DNA of 64,000 nt from Rhodosorus marinus (lineage: Eukaryota; Rhodophyta; Stylonematophyceae; Stylonematales; Stylonemataceae): positions 2,083,001 to 2,147,000 of the forward strand of contig JAMWBK010000001.1 of the NCBI GenBank assembly GCA_029953675.1, read 5' to 3'. A model generated the notes under the pieces. That model was not told the origin of the DNA, searched no databases, and was given only the letters and a program-made list of their open reading frames with translations. The position numbers and the translations under genes were made by a program. Shown here in pieces: positions 1 through 12,114 of the stretch (positions are counted from its first letter, which is position 1; each line of letters opens with the position of its first letter).

Positions 1-1715
1 CTTGGCGTGATAGTATGCCTAGTAGAGGTAGTTGAAGCGCCCGTAGATCTGGGAATGGACAGGGCTGGTCTTCTTTGTTCGCTGGAACTGGTCGAACTGT
101 GGAGCAGCCTTGGGTGTCAGACCCCAATTCCAGTCTTTTCTCGGTGGGTGTTACGAGTGAATGGATGGATAGACTTAAGGAGTGAATTGTCGTGGACGAC
201 AGGAACGTATGCCCTTTCAAACTATCATTTTTGAAATGAAGAACTAATGGTGGAATTGATGCGTTTGGATGATGTGACCTTGCGTTTTGGAGACGGTTGC
301 TGGACAAGCCAAGCCCATGGGCGCGTTCGGGACGGATTGCGGCGCCCCGGTTGTCGTTTTGAGGTCTCCCTGCGAGTTGTCAGGAACTTCTAATCTATCA
401 GCCTGTAAGGTATATAGTAAACGTATGCATGGGTCCTGGTGGTTCATGTGTCTCCTTCTATCGCAAGAGAAGACATCCCACGGATGGGAATCTAAACCGT
501 TGTCATACGGTTGCGCTGAATTGACGGCGACGTGTCTGTTGAGAAAGGACTAGTTTTCTCTCCAATAATCCTTGAAAGATTGTTTGAAAAGCATGCAGAG
601 AACGGGAAAACTCTCAAGGCTTCCTTCACATGTCCTTGAGGGTGTTTTCACCAGTCAAACTCAAGAGCTCAATGTTGGGGGGAGGGCAGAACCACCCGTG
701 CTTTGCGGGGGACGATTGGGGAAGACCGACTTCTAAAAAACGTATTAAGACTATTCTATTAGATGATGTTTAGTCATAGAAATCGTTTTGCAAGGACGGC
801 CAGTAGCCCGTGTCCACAGGGCTCCCTGACAAAGCACAGATTTTAAACCCGAACGACTCTCCCGCCGCGGGGGTTCAAAATCGTTGGCCGACTCAGTTCA
901 AAGGACTCTGGCTCATAATATGTCTATCTCTAGGCCATTTCACACCCGAAAACCTCTTCCGTTCTCCTTCTCAGACCCGAATGTCCGCACCGCTGACAGG
1001 CTGCAGGCTGCGGGAGTCTAGCTGAGCCAACAAATTTTGAATTCCGATTAAAAACCAATGTTTTCTTCGTTGGCCGGTGCGCTAGCGCGCAGTCCATTAC
1101 AGCGTTGCATTTTATCAAGGCAGAAGTGTCAGAGACGGAAAACTGCATTCTTCTGTTGTTGAATAGGAGGCTGAGTGGATCTGCAGTGCGACCTATTACG
1201 AGAAACCACCACTACGAACAGGTAACTCGTGGCAAAAGGGTTGGCGGTGGGGGTTCTCGTACGCTTCTCAGTGGCGCAGAGCCGCGTTATGGGCGGGCTG
1301 ACCAGCTGCAATGGAAACTAGGTAAATTTTTGTGAGGGAACGATTGGACTGTTCATGAAAACCCTTGAAGCTGTAAGCAACGTGGGTGTCGGCGGCTGTG
1401 ACGATGAAGCCCTAGTCCCAGCTTAGAATCGGATGGTTTGGGAGTGCCCTATGGCTACTGCCATAGGGCACTCCCAAACCATACTAAACAGGAAGACCGG
1501 CCATGAAAAAATCTTTTTAATTGATTCTGATGTTTTCAACTTGCAACGAGGTCGTTCGAAAGTCCTTGGACAATGTCATCCTGGATTCCTGCTTAAGGTA
1601 CTGAGTTTTCAGTCCAGGTCTAGCTGAGGTCAATCTGTACAGACACGTAGTTGACAAGACCCGAAATGCCTGGGAGATAAGCGCGATGAATAAAGCTTTC
1701 TCCGTTTAGTCTCGT
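1..1715. other. Intergenic, no gene recognised
   Basis: I see no convincing coding region here; the open frames are short, overlap on both strands and match no family I know. The one clear structure is the perfect inverted repeat at 1433-1482, listed separately. Confidence 0.5.
1433..1482. repeat. Perfect 23-bp inverted repeat, 4-base loop
   Basis: The arms 1433-1455 and 1460-1482 are exact reverse complements around the loop TACT. The arm begins ATGGTTTGGGAGTGCCCTAT. No mismatch is present, so the structure is recent or conserved. It lies in DNA without a gene and could fold as a hairpin RNA if transcribed. Confidence 0.9.
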
Positions 1716-3012
1716 TTAATCCGGAAGGACGCCCCTCAGATCGTAAATATAGTTCCTCTTGAGCTTCTCCATGCTGGCCTTGTAACGCTCGTTGAGGGTG
1801 GAGCTCTGTTCATTTGCCGCCAAGCTCTTCTGGTGCCTGGCAACAACACTCTTAAGTTTTCTCTGCCATTGTCGATACTTTCTGCATGGCCACCTCGAAA
1901 TTCCGACTTTTCGGATGAGCTTCTTCGTTATCGTTAATCCGACTCCGATCTCCGAGGCGAGCACCTCTCTCGTGAGCCCAAAGAGTGGACTGAGGTCGTT
2001 CACAGTGACGTTTGCGTTGGAATACTTGGATGTGCGTTTGACCTTGCTTGAGAGCGATTTTAGTCTAGTCTGCACCAGATTCTCGTGTTCACTCTCGTTC
2101 ATAACGGATAGGACCAGCTGCGAGAAGCTCTCGAGCGCGTTGAGAGGAACTTGCTTTCGGAGATAATGGTCGCACAAGTCGGTGGGCTCAACGTTACAAA
2201 GCGTTAATTCATCCTAGCAGACGCAAAAGTATCAAATGAGCCGAACTCTGCTTGAGTTTACGATCGAAACCCTCTCATTAGTTGAGCGAACAGTTGTTTG
2301 CTCGACAAACCTCCGCGGTTGGCTCAGGAGGTTGGCAGTCAAGAAACGACGGAAACCCTTGTTCAATGTTCTTTGGAGTCTCCTCAATCTCTTCGTTCTC
2401 TTCAGTCCCATTATAATCCATAAGCGAACACACCAGCTCCTCATTATCTCCCTTAAAGATTGAGGTTTGGCCGGCTCCGCCACCTTCAAGCTCAAGCTCC
2501 AAGAGTTCGAGATGTGAGAGACCGGCATGACATGCTTCAGTCGTTCCCTTAAATAGCGTAGTAGAAATTTCAGACGGCCAAGTTCGGCTAGAAACTGTTA
2601 GAGAGTCAACATCCCCATCACTCTCCCCGTAAATGTCCCAAGCATCCTCCTTCACCTCTGCGTTTAGACCTTGCAACCGTCGACCATCCCCTGCTTCCGG
2701 GTCTGCGTTCCTTATTGCCCTGGACCTCAACCTCCTAGAAATCTTTTGCTCCACCGGAGGAGCCTGAGACCCTTCCTCTGCGCGAACTGCCCTACTCGAA
2801 CCCTCAAGTCCTTGCTCGCTTGAATGGCTTGGACTCTTCTCGCCTGGGTCGATTGTCACTTCATATTGTCGGCCTCGGACTTGTTTCTCTTGAGTCCGAC
2901 CCTCGGGCTTTGACTCCTTCGGATACTTTCGGTCAGCCTGCGACTGACCATGATGATATTGAAAGGATTGAGGAGAGATTTCCACGTTTCTGGTCTCGAT
3001 ACCGGGGACCAT
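1716..3012 (-). CDS. RWP-RK domain transcription factor (copy 1)
   Basis: Predicted DNA-binding regulator of the RWP-RK family, which in algae and plants controls nitrogen responses and gamete development. I propose two exons, 3012-2311 and 2186-1716, joined in phase 0 across a 124-base GT-AG intron, giving 390 residues. The N-terminal half is hydrophilic, acidic and low in complexity (about 1-234). The RWP-RK domain spans about residues 293-345, with the signature RWPCRK at 332-337 and the upstream block LSPLFGLTREVL. A basic tail follows. The start is the first internal ATG; the frame stays open upstream, so the true start or a further exon could lie beyond 3012. It is a paralogue of the gene at 6402-7835 on the same strand. 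The family call is firm from the motif; target genes are unknown. Confidence 0.8.
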
Positions 3013-6000
3013 GCTAACGGGGTTATCCGCGGACCCCCTCCGCTCCACTGGGACCGCAATAGTAAACGCTGATGCTACTCGTAAAAGTGATCTAATCTTG
3101 TCTTGCTTCCAGGAGTGTCTCTAGACCATCATGGGCGTCCTCCTTCGTCAACACCACCCGGCTCCCCCAAACCTGGTTTCCTTCTGTCACCAGCAAAGTC
3201 CACAGGCGGGTCGCTCGTCAGGTGACAGTGGTGAGGAGAACAAGGAGTGTTGGACGCCTCTTAGGAAAACGAATTGTTCTAAACGTAACTTTTTTTTGGT
3301 TCTTTCCTTGTTTTTGCTGTTGCCAGTGGGCGTCGTGGATCTGTGTGTCTTTTGTATACGACGTTTAATCAAGAACGGAGGGGGCAAGGAGGCAGATGAC
3401 CAGATCCCTTGTCCAGCAAAACGAACGGCGAACAGATTACTCTCTTGTTCCATACTGACTCACCTCCATCCTTAGAAAACACACAACACCAAAAACAGTG
3501 ATGAAGTCTTTTTCACTGGACCAGCTCTTCCTTGACCCTGTCTCTCCCCCGTAGCCTTTAGTTGTCCTTAACCCCCCACAGTGCTCCTCCCCTCTTGAAC
3601 CCCTTCCTCTCACACACAACAGATCATTAATTGAAAACCCTTCATCTACTCTTTCGCAGATTCTTCGCTATCCTCTTTATCTCCTACCTCAGACATACTT
3701 CAGTACCCCAACCCCAAAAGCTATCACCAAACCCCCCCGAGCTATAAACCCTCCTCCGCTCTCAAAGCTCCTTTAAAACTCTCCCCCTCCCTCTGCGAAA
3801 TGTTTTCCTCCTTCTAACCCCCCGACAAATTGCAATACTCCGAATAATCGTATGTAAAATATTTACATTACATTAATGGCTGGCACTAGGTTTCTCTTTC
3901 TCCCCCCCCGGCAATAAAAAGGGATTATTTACGCGTTTGCTTTTCATAAAAAAATGGTCACCTGTCATGATGTAATACTCCCCCGCCCTAGAAAGAAAAG
4001 GACCCCAAAACATTAAAAAAATGCCTCTGTGTGATGGTTTCTTTTTTAAGTAAAAATAACAAGTAGAATGTTTATAAATTATTCGATGAGAAAGGAGAAG
4101 TGTCGATTTTGTTTCGGAAAAACTGTTCCAGGATTTTCAGCGCTAAAATCAGACTTTTGTTTCAAAAAAAAGGATGTTTTGTTTTAATGTTTTACTCATG
4201 GGCTGTGGGGGGGGGGGAGAGAAGACGCAGCGGGGAATAAATAGATGAAAAACAAGAATGTGGTTACGAAGGTGGATTTTCTAAAATCTCATTCGTTGAT
4301 TTAACCTTTCCCGCGATCGATACAAATCCCATAAAAATATAAAATGAAACTATTTTGGTTTTGCTCTTTTTATTCATTGGTTGATTGTGATGATGCGGGA
4401 TAAATTCTCCACTTTTTTTCTTCCCCAGTCCAAAAAAAAAGAAAAAGGGCGCATCTGCCGAGTCTTTTTGCCTTTTTTTTCTTTTTTTTTATCCCAAAAA
4501 AAGGAGAAACGAAATTCCCGACTTCCCCCTCCCCGCACACTAAAACCCACCCCTTTCGGATGATTGAGTATTTATGAAAATAAGAAGTTTCTTCTCCTCT
4601 CGCAGGTTGGATATTAGTCGTCGGATTAGACTTCTAGTATTCTTACGTGTTTTTTAATCAGGAGTTCCACGCTTGGGAAAGTGTGGAAGGTACTTTACTT
4701 CCGAGTTTTCCTTCATGAAAAGTGACACGGGTAAACTTGAATCACCCCCCTTACGAACATAACCACAATATTCTAAAAGCTAAAGTTTACTTCTTAAAAT
4801 GCTGATAATATAGTTTAGTTGAAAGCGTTGAATCCCCCCCAGTTGCACATATTCACAGAGCTCAACATATTTAGAAGAAAAAAAAAGAAGTTCAGCTTCA
4901 ACAAAGATTAATATTTCAATAAGTATATTTGGGAGTCTCTTATCCTTTAAGTCGAGTCAAGAAGAGCGGAAAAGAGGGGAAGCGACGTAAATGCATGTGA
5001 TACAAACAGTGGGATTGCACTCTAAAAGGCTTTGGACTGCATCTCCTTTTCCCATGTAGAGTACGCTACTCTAGGGATATTATGTCGCACACTTTCGGCC
5101 TAAAGGTGCCCCGACATGTCCCCTCAAGAAACGTTTGTAGACGGTGGAAAGACAAGTCGAAGTTACGAGTTACTCTCCCTCTCCCTCTCCATGTTTCCCA
5201 TCAGACCGGCCCAACCCTTCACCCTCCTCTCATTTTCCCCCTTTCCGCTGTGCCCTTTTTTTCTGCAATAATGACTAGAAAGTAAAAGTTTCTTCAAAAA
5301 CATTCACATATGGTTAATAGTTTATAAAGAAATCAGAAGAGCATAAAAATTATTGCATGGGCTAATTCAGATATTATCGAATTGTATTAATAAAATCTTA
5401 TATTGATTGGGATTTACCAGGGGCCATGACTATTGATTAAAAAAGTAGTAAAATAAATATTTAGGAAAACCGATACAACGCATGGATTGGTTATTGTTTC
5501 AGCTTTGTATTTAATAAGAAAATTCACAGTTACCGTGAAGTTTTGGGGGGTTTGAAAAAAGCGCGAATATTCAGGTTTCCCCAAGAGATTATCTGAACCG
5601 TTCTAAAAAAAAAGATATTTGTGTTTTTTGATCGCGTTCCTCGGGTTCTCCAGTGTTTCCTTTCAGGTGGGCAGAAAGATGACTCACAGCTCCTCTGGCT
5701 GAACGTTCGGACAGAGAGCAAACAGAGAGAGAGCGAGGGTGAGAGAGAGAGAGTGTGTGCTTGTCAGGTACTGGTTTTGAAGTAATTTTAGAGGTTTGGT
5801 AAGATTTGTGAGAGGTGTCTGCTTGAAGTCGTTGAGAAGCGGGTTGTTTGAGGCTTGGAGCGAGAGCGTGAAAGTCGATTGCGGGGGTTGGGGTGATGAT
5901 TGTGCGAGTGGGTCGGCGAAGGTGAGGAGGTAAACCTAGCCGTGGGAGCTTGGTTGGTGGACAAGATCGAGCACTCGAGCTCGAAAGTATTTCCAGGTTT

Positions 6001-6014
6001 GTTTATTGAGGAAG
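3013..6014. other. Intergenic, homopolymer-rich
   Basis: No convincing gene. Bases 3540-3830 are C-rich on the plus strand, that is G-rich on the sense strand upstream of the first RWP-RK gene. Bases 3850-5500 are AT-rich with long A, T, C and G runs, including a G run near 4207. A purine-rich GA/GT stretch runs from about 5715 to 5940 on the plus strand and precedes a possible small plus-strand reading frame. Confidence 0.5.
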
Positions 6015-6206
6015 ATGACCGCTCAAAATATGAAGCGGTCCGCACAGAGTCTTGTGTTGAACGGTTTGGAGGACAGGGAGAGTCGAAAAACGTTGAACGG
6101 CCACGAAGCACTCCGACAGTCTAAAGGTTCTGGACGGGTCTCTCCTATGGAATTTTCGGGTTGGACGTTTAGACTCGGAACGGTCTCCCTGTTTATCAAC
6201 AGTTAG
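6015..6206 (+). CDS. Possible small protein, unrecognised (63 aa)
   Basis: An ATG-initiated frame of 63 residues, basic and hydrophilic, matching no family I know. The support is circumstantial. It follows a GA-rich plus-strand stretch (about 5715-5940) like those upstream of other plus-strand genes in this window. It also sits just before the tail-to-tail junction with the second RWP-RK gene. An overlapping frame at 5900-6124 competes with it. It may be one exon of a longer gene, or chance. Confidence 0.25.
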   Translation: MTAQNMKRSAQSLVLNGLEDRESRKTLNGHEALRQSKGSGRVSPMEFSGWTFRLGTVSLFINS

Positions 6207-6401
6207 CAGGGCGGGAGACTTTCTGGAGTGTTGGAGTTTGTTTCAAAACTGTTTCCTTTGAAAGTCTATATCTCAAATGATTTTTTTTATTTCCGTGCTT
6301 TTATTCATAAGATAGGGAGAATTTGGGAGAAGAGTAAATAAGATAACTTGGACATAGACAAACAGTGCGCGGCAAAGATGAGAAAGCTTTCCCTTCGGCC
6401 T

Positions 6402-7835
6402 TTACACGCCGTCAAGGTCGCTAACAATTTGGAAGGCTTCATTCTTGAGCTTGAGCAGCTTGATATTGTACTTTGAGGCGTGGCTCTGGAAGCTTCGTTT
6501 TCTCGTCTTGTCCGTGCGCTTCCCTATTTTCTCCTGGAACTGTCTCGTCAAGTGTGTGACCTTCCTGTACGTTTGGCGGTATTTTCTGCTCGGCCATCGG
6601 GCGATGCCAGCTTGCCTTATGATCCTCTTGAACTGATTCAAGCACAGTCCAGTACGTCGGCTTACTTCACTCCTGGTAAGCATGAACAGAGGACTCAGCT
6701 CTTCGAATTGGATTCTGGGAGTTTCCGGCTTGTAGAACCGCCGGAGTTTGTCGCTCAAAGCCAGCAAGGTCCTTTCGATGAGCATCTTGTGGCGTTCTGT
6801 GTCCAAGGATGATGCAACAATCTCGTTGAACAGGTACTCGAAAGCCCAGCTCTTGTTCAGCGGCTGATATTGGACTTGTTGTACGAGGGGAGCATCTTGC
6901 TCAGGTTTAAGCGGCTCACATACAACACTCTCCTGATAAGCACCTGCCTCATGTTCGGAAAACACCTGCTCACTAGGCGATATATGCGCTGCGCAGCTGT
7001 CCCAATTGGTTGCAGCTACTGTGTCAGAACTGTCCTCCTCTGATGAACTCGTCGTTAGGCCATCCAGAATACTAGAACCAGACTTGAGAGCCTCATCGAA
7101 CGGAAGGCTGAAGTCCTCGACAATGGCTCCCTCAGGCCATTCAAGCCTCTCAAGAAAATTGGACTCCTCCTTCGAGGAAAGTCTGGTATTTGCAGCGCTT
7201 GACACTTCGCTGAAGCATTCTGGCGTCTGGTTGCAGACGTCGAAACTTTTGAACGGAACTTTGAAAGATGAAGCTCCCTCAGGTCCCTCGTAACAAAGGG
7301 CAAACTCTCCCCATTGGTAGTTGAAGCTCCCAAGAAATGATCGTTCGTTGACCAAGGTGCAGGCAATAGCCGTTGACGCAAGAGGCTCGCCAAGTTCGTC
7401 GACGTACACTTTCACTCGAAATCTCAAGTCCTGCCTTTGTAAACCGTCGACGAGAGGTCTCATCCAGAGCCGAAAGGATACACCAGCGTCTTCCCTCCGA
7501 AAAGCGAGTCTGAAGTGAGCCGGGTCACCTTTGGCCTCAGATGTCTCTTTGTCCTCCAACTCGTACTGATAGACAGCCTCTCCCGTTCCGTGGGTGAGGT
7601 TATCCAATGCCTCTACTTCGAGAAAGAAAACCTCTTCGTGATTCGGGATTCGCCAAGCGGAACTCATTTTCGGGTCGGCAACGAACTGCTCGATGTCTGA
7701 TGGGCCAGCATCAACTGTAGCGGATATCATGGGCGAAAACAGGTCATCCGAAATATCGCTGAGCTCCGCAGACAGTATGTCAACGTCATCGAAATCCATG
7801 CTGGGCAATGGTTCAAAGTCTCCAGAACACTCCAT
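6402..7835 (-). CDS. RWP-RK domain transcription factor (copy 2)
   Basis: A single uninterrupted frame of 477 residues from an ATG at 7835 to TAA. The RWP-RK domain lies near the C terminus, about residues 366-420, with RWPSRK at 413-418 preceded by LSPLFMLTRSEVSRRTG, the helix-turn-helix-like part of the domain. The first 150 residues are acidic and a Ser/Glu-rich linker follows, consistent with activation regions. A short basic, helical tail follows the domain. The gene has no intron, whereas its neighbour at 1716-3012 appears to have one. The two share the domain and a similar acidic N-terminal layout. The sequence upstream is strongly G/A-rich on the sense strand. Confidence 0.88.
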   Translation of the reverse strand: MECSGDFEPLPSMDFDDVDILSAELSDISDDLFSPMISATVDAGPSDIEQFVADPKMSSAWRIPNHEEVFFLEVEALDNLTHGTGEAVYQYELEDKETSEAKGDPAHFRLAFRREDAGVSFRLWMRPLVDGLQRQDLRFRVKVYVDELGEPLASTAIACTLVNERSFLGSFNYQWGEFALCYEGPEGASSFKVPFKSFDVCNQTPECFSEVSSAANTRLSSKEESNFLERLEWPEGAIVEDFSLPFDEALKSGSSILDGLTTSSSEEDSSDTVAATNWDSCAAHISPSEQVFSEHEAGAYQESVVCEPLKPEQDAPLVQQVQYQPLNKSWAFEYLFNEIVASSLDTERHKMLIERTLLALSDKLRRFYKPETPRIQFEELSPLFMLTRSEVSRRTGLCLNQFKRIIRQAGIARWPSRKYRQTYRKVTHLTRQFQEKIGKRTDKTRKRSFQSHASKYNIKLLKLKNEAFQIVSDLDGV

Positions 7836-10800
7836 CTGGCTGTCTCCCTCTCTGGTGAAGCCCCTTCGGCCTAGAACGCTTCAAATAAAATTGTCAGTAA
7901 AGCTGTCCCTCAACAAACCAGCCAACTCGCTTAACGCCTCTCTTCCTCTCCCTCCGAACAGTCTTGCCAGTTCCAAGACACGACCCTTTCAATATAAAAC
8001 AATTCCAGACACGCTGCCTTCATATAACAAATCTCTCTTCTCTAGCCAAATCCTCCCCAATTATCCTTTCATTCATCGTCCACAACAAGCAAACCATTCC
8101 TCCCCCCTTCCTAAGCAACAAACCCAATCCACACCCAAAACCCCCAAAACTTATAAAAAAATCATTCACGTTCCCCTTTTTCTGCTTCGAGGATTTGCAG
8201 CACATAGAGAAAAAGAAGGAAAAAGGGGGAAATATCCACAATGCACAATCCCCTCATCCTTCCTCCTCCCCCCCCTTCCCCTCTTCTCCCTTGCACACCC
8301 ACTTCGTAAAAATCCTGCCCAACCCCATCGCCTTTTCAACCACAAAGCACCGAAAACCTAACCCCTCTTAATCCGCAAAGAAATGTTACTTGTATACATA
8401 ATGCTATCGAGTTGGATAACACCCCCCCCCCATCATGAACTTAAACGTTTGATAGTGTGTTTGTAATATGCGGAACCCCTTTGGTTTGGCTTTCAACAGA
8501 ATAGAAGGTCTGGAGATGTGAGCGAGAGAGAAGAGGAAGAGGGGGGGTACGTAAAAGGGGGTTTGGAGATGTGTTAGATTTTAGAGTCTTGTGCTGAATG
8601 CACGACTGTGGTGGCTCGTCAAAAAGATCTTATTTCCTCTTTTAGCATTGGATGGTTAGGAATAATGGAAAAATGTGGATTTCGGGGTTTTTGGCTTTTT
8701 CCGGGAGGAGAAAGAGAGATATAGAGAGAGGGAGGTAGAGAAACTAAACTTCACAATTATACAATTAGGACTTGGTACAATGTAAAGAGAGCGAGAGAGA
8801 GAGGAGAGACTATGTGTGTATGTTCTTCGATCTGGTCTTCATTTGTAATTGAAATACGATAACAATCGTACTTGGGGCAGGTGGTGGGGGTTGGGTATTA
8901 GTGACGGTACAAATAAAAAAAGCCTGGGAGCGTTTTGGTTTGTAGTTTTGCTTCGGTGCAGGGTTCTCTCAACCCCTTTCAGAATTCGGTAATGCGTTCT
9001 GGAGGACGCTGGCGTCTTTTCTCGTTTCCTTTGGACTTTTAAAAACCCCAGGAGAAGTTGTGACTTCTTTTTTTGGAACCGCACTGCGAGTAACACCCCC
9101 TCACCCCCCTCCGCCCTTCTTTGGTCTGTTCGCTACTAGAGAAGGGAATATGGGCCTTCCCGATTCTGCAAATTGAACGAAACGTGCGAGCCAGTAGTGT
9201 CATGATCTATGAAGACAAAAGTGCAGTCTTTTAATACACGAAAAACAATGCCTGTAGCACGGCTTGCTTCTGATCGCTTACAAGCGACCGGTCGACCCCT
9301 TCGTTAAGGCTACTTGCATGCCTGTGAACATATTCCCAATCAGAATCACCTGCCGCTACCAATGCCTTAACTATCGCTAGCTTGTGTAGATACTCGAATT
9401 TCCACGCATATACGATCCTACACCCACTGTGGCTGCGACGTCACCGATATCAAACGCGCACTTGCTTTGAGATCCTGAGAGAGAAAATTCCAAATTTGGA
9501 AATCTTGTAGGGGAATCATCCTGGACAAAGTGCTAGCACAGCAACGTTGCACGACGGATGCATACGATTTACCGTCAGGAAGCACCGCCACACTGAGAGC
9601 ACCCTCTTCCGAACGGTCAAGAACAGCGCGCCCAAGCTTCCATTGTGGCTTATGGCTTGGATGGCCGCATGCTTGGGAATGGTTTTCGAGAATCACCCCA
9701 GCAGATCTTCGTCCTCCTTCGCGGGTGATTACGATGCACAAAAAGACCCATTGAGTCACTTCTCAAGAGCTCCACACCGGCTGGCTCACCCAGGCCTCAA
9801 TCAATCTTAACACCCTAACACCCTATTCCTCCATTCAAAACAATGTCAAACCATCGCAAACCACCCAGTGCAAAGGATCTATTTCAACCGCTTCCTCCAT
9901 TCCGCCGGTTAATGAACCGCCACCCCCTATTCCCCCCCCCCCCTCTAACACACACACACAACTTCACCCCAAGCCTCAACAATTCAATACCCATATTTCA
10001 GCAGAAAACTACCTTTTGGGATTGCCTTCTCTTTTACCAGATGTCTCCAACGCCACATGAAAACAAAGAAAAAGGGGTGCAAAACTGACACAACCGGCGA
10101 AAAATGATTTCTTTTAAAAAACTTCTAAACGATCGATTTTTTTGGTTTTTTGGGTTGAGAAGAGAACAATCCAAGACAAAAAAAAACAACCAGAATCCAA
10201 GACCGCGTTTTTTCTTGCTTTCAACCTCGATCCGAAGATTATATTTGAATAATAGAATAAATTGACAATAACTTTATCTTCCAAAACAAACTGTCCTCCC
10301 ACCTAAGTTGCTATTTCATTCCAAAAATTGGGATATCGTCGATTCGAGCTGTTTTTCCTAGTTTTTTCTATATCTTGAATGTTGTTTCTTTTTTCCAAGG
10401 ATAGCCAACAGTCGAAAAAAAATTTCAACAATGGACGGCTCCTGATGTTCGTTAACAAAAATGATTTTGATACGATTTTTCCCAACTTAAGTTGAAAATT
10501 GGAAATAATGAAACATATCTTGATAGGAGATAATCCATTTTGTTATATTTTCATCAACATATTGCTAAAACTTAACCACCGAAATTTCAGCATGACTTGG
10601 TTTTAGGAGACGTGTACTTCGTAGCTACAACTACAGCGAAAGAACCTCATCCCCCCAAGAAATATCTCAATGTTTGGCAAAATTATTTCTCAGAGCTTTC
10701 GCCTCATCCAAAAAAATTAAGAATAATAAAATCGGAAAAATCCACTTAATCAAAGATATTTTGCCCGTTCTCCAAATTTTCCCCCCCCCCTTACCCTCAC

Positions 10801-11092
10801 CCCCCTCCCCCCTTTCGCGTTCTGCTCTATCCCCATGCCAAACCCGAGCACCAAAATATTTTCTGCTAAATAAGATGATAATGCTACCAATCCAAATTCG
10901 ATAAAACTTGCTTTTAACTAGCAAGAAAAGCCCACTTTTTTTTACATGTGTAAAATCATAAGTAAACTTAAATAACCGTTCGGAAGGTCCACTGAAAAGC
11001 ATTTTTATTCATATAAGCGAAATAGTTTCGAGGTTCTGCTCTTCCTAGTTCCAAACAAAAGTTACCCCCGGTGTTTGTTTGCAGTGCGTAAT
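7836..11092. other. Intergenic, low-complexity
   Basis: Bases 7840-8360 are C-rich on the plus strand (sense-strand G-rich leader of the RWP-RK gene). Bases 8505-8815 are purine-rich on the plus strand, with GAGA repeats. Overlapping frames at 9418-9759 (-) and 9547-9810 (+) are protein-like. The plus one has a short hydrophobic segment, but I recognise neither and cannot choose between them. Bases 9930-11090 are AT-rich with C runs near 9935 and 10785. Confidence 0.45.
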
Positions 11093-11177
11093 TCCTATTC
11101 ACGCCTTGCGTAGCGCTTCAGGCCATGCTAGTAGAAGTCTAGCATGGCCTGAAGCGCTACGCAAGGCGTGAATAGGA
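11093..11177. repeat. Perfect 38-bp inverted repeat, 9-base loop
   Basis: The arms 11093-11130 and 11140-11177 are exact reverse complements around GTAGAAGTC. The left arm contains CACGCCTTGCGTAGCGCTTC, which is the sequence following the retroelement reading frame at 12184-12203. The palindrome is therefore an inverted duplication of the element's 3' end. Confidence 0.93.
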
Positions 11178-11183
11178 CGCCAC

Positions 11184-11214
11184 CCCGGACTTTACTATGC
11201 TAGTAAAGTCCGGG
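11184..11214. repeat. Perfect 14-bp inverted repeat, 3-base loop
   Basis: The arms 11184-11197 and 11201-11214 are exact reverse complements around TGC. The right half, TATGCTAGTAAAGTCC, also occurs in the retroelement 3' tail at 12208-12223. This is a second palindrome built from element 3'-end sequence. Confidence 0.88.
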
Positions 11215-11397
11215 ATCGCCATGCTTTCCGAGGCGCGCCATCGGCGCCTGGGGTTGCATACTTCCCTCCCTAGTTATTGCAGACTACCCTGGTTTGAGCC
11301 GATTGTGGAGCTCCCGCACTGATGTGATTCAACATAGCCTCACCTGGGGCCAACACAGTGCCGCTCACACAGTCATGCTCAATTCTCCTCTCACGCC

Positions 11398-11433
11398 GCC
11401 TACCATGCCGCTCGTCTCCGCGGCATGGTAGGC
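11398..11433. repeat. Perfect 14-bp inverted repeat inside the retroelement
   Basis: The arms 11398-11411 and 11420-11433 are exact reverse complements around TCGTCTCC. The second arm has no counterpart in the other copy of the element and interrupts the frame with TAG. It therefore looks like a later inverted duplication. Confidence 0.85.
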
Positions 11434-12114
11434 CACCTCTCGCACTTGTGGTTAACCACTCTACCGTCGTCATTGAGTCATCGTCTCGATGCTTTCCAGT
11501 TCCGTTCTGCCGCACGGATCTATCTCGGTTTGCCACAGGCTCCGTGGCACTCTAATCGGCCGTCTTTCTGTCAGGGATGTGAGAGCCGGATTGACGCTTG
11601 TGGCTACCACTTCCTGGGTTCCTGCGGACTGTTGCGAGGTCTCCGTACGAGGCGTCACACTCGCCTCAAGTACATCCTCAGCGAATCTTTGACTCGGATA
11701 GGGCATACGGTTGAGGTTGAGTCGGAACTGCCCAGATCCATCTCGGACTCTGCACCGCCCCGTTGTATAGCCGATCTCCTCGTCTCCGACGCTGCTGCCA
11801 GACGCTCAACATATGTGGACCTTGCGATTACCTGCCCCGTGGCCAGCGCCCACCTCACCGCAGCCGCCCGCCGCCGGGGGGCCGCGGCTTCAGCCCTTCG
11901 AAGAGTTAAGGAACGACGGTATGCTGAGAGCATGGCCAGTCTGCCTTGCGCTGAGGGTAGCTCTCACCGGTTCCAGCCATTCATTGTGGAAAGCTTTGGT
12001 CACGTGGATAAGTCGGGTTTAGAGTGGTTGCGGAAATGTTTTGCTGAGCATCCTACTGAATATTTGGCGCTCTTGAGGCGTTTAAGTGTCTCCCTTTGGC
12101 GATATTCCAGCGAC

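Noticed and set aside
7693-8361. 222-codon plus-strand frame
   Set aside because: It overlaps the 5' end of the second RWP-RK gene in antisense and then runs through low-complexity C-rich DNA.
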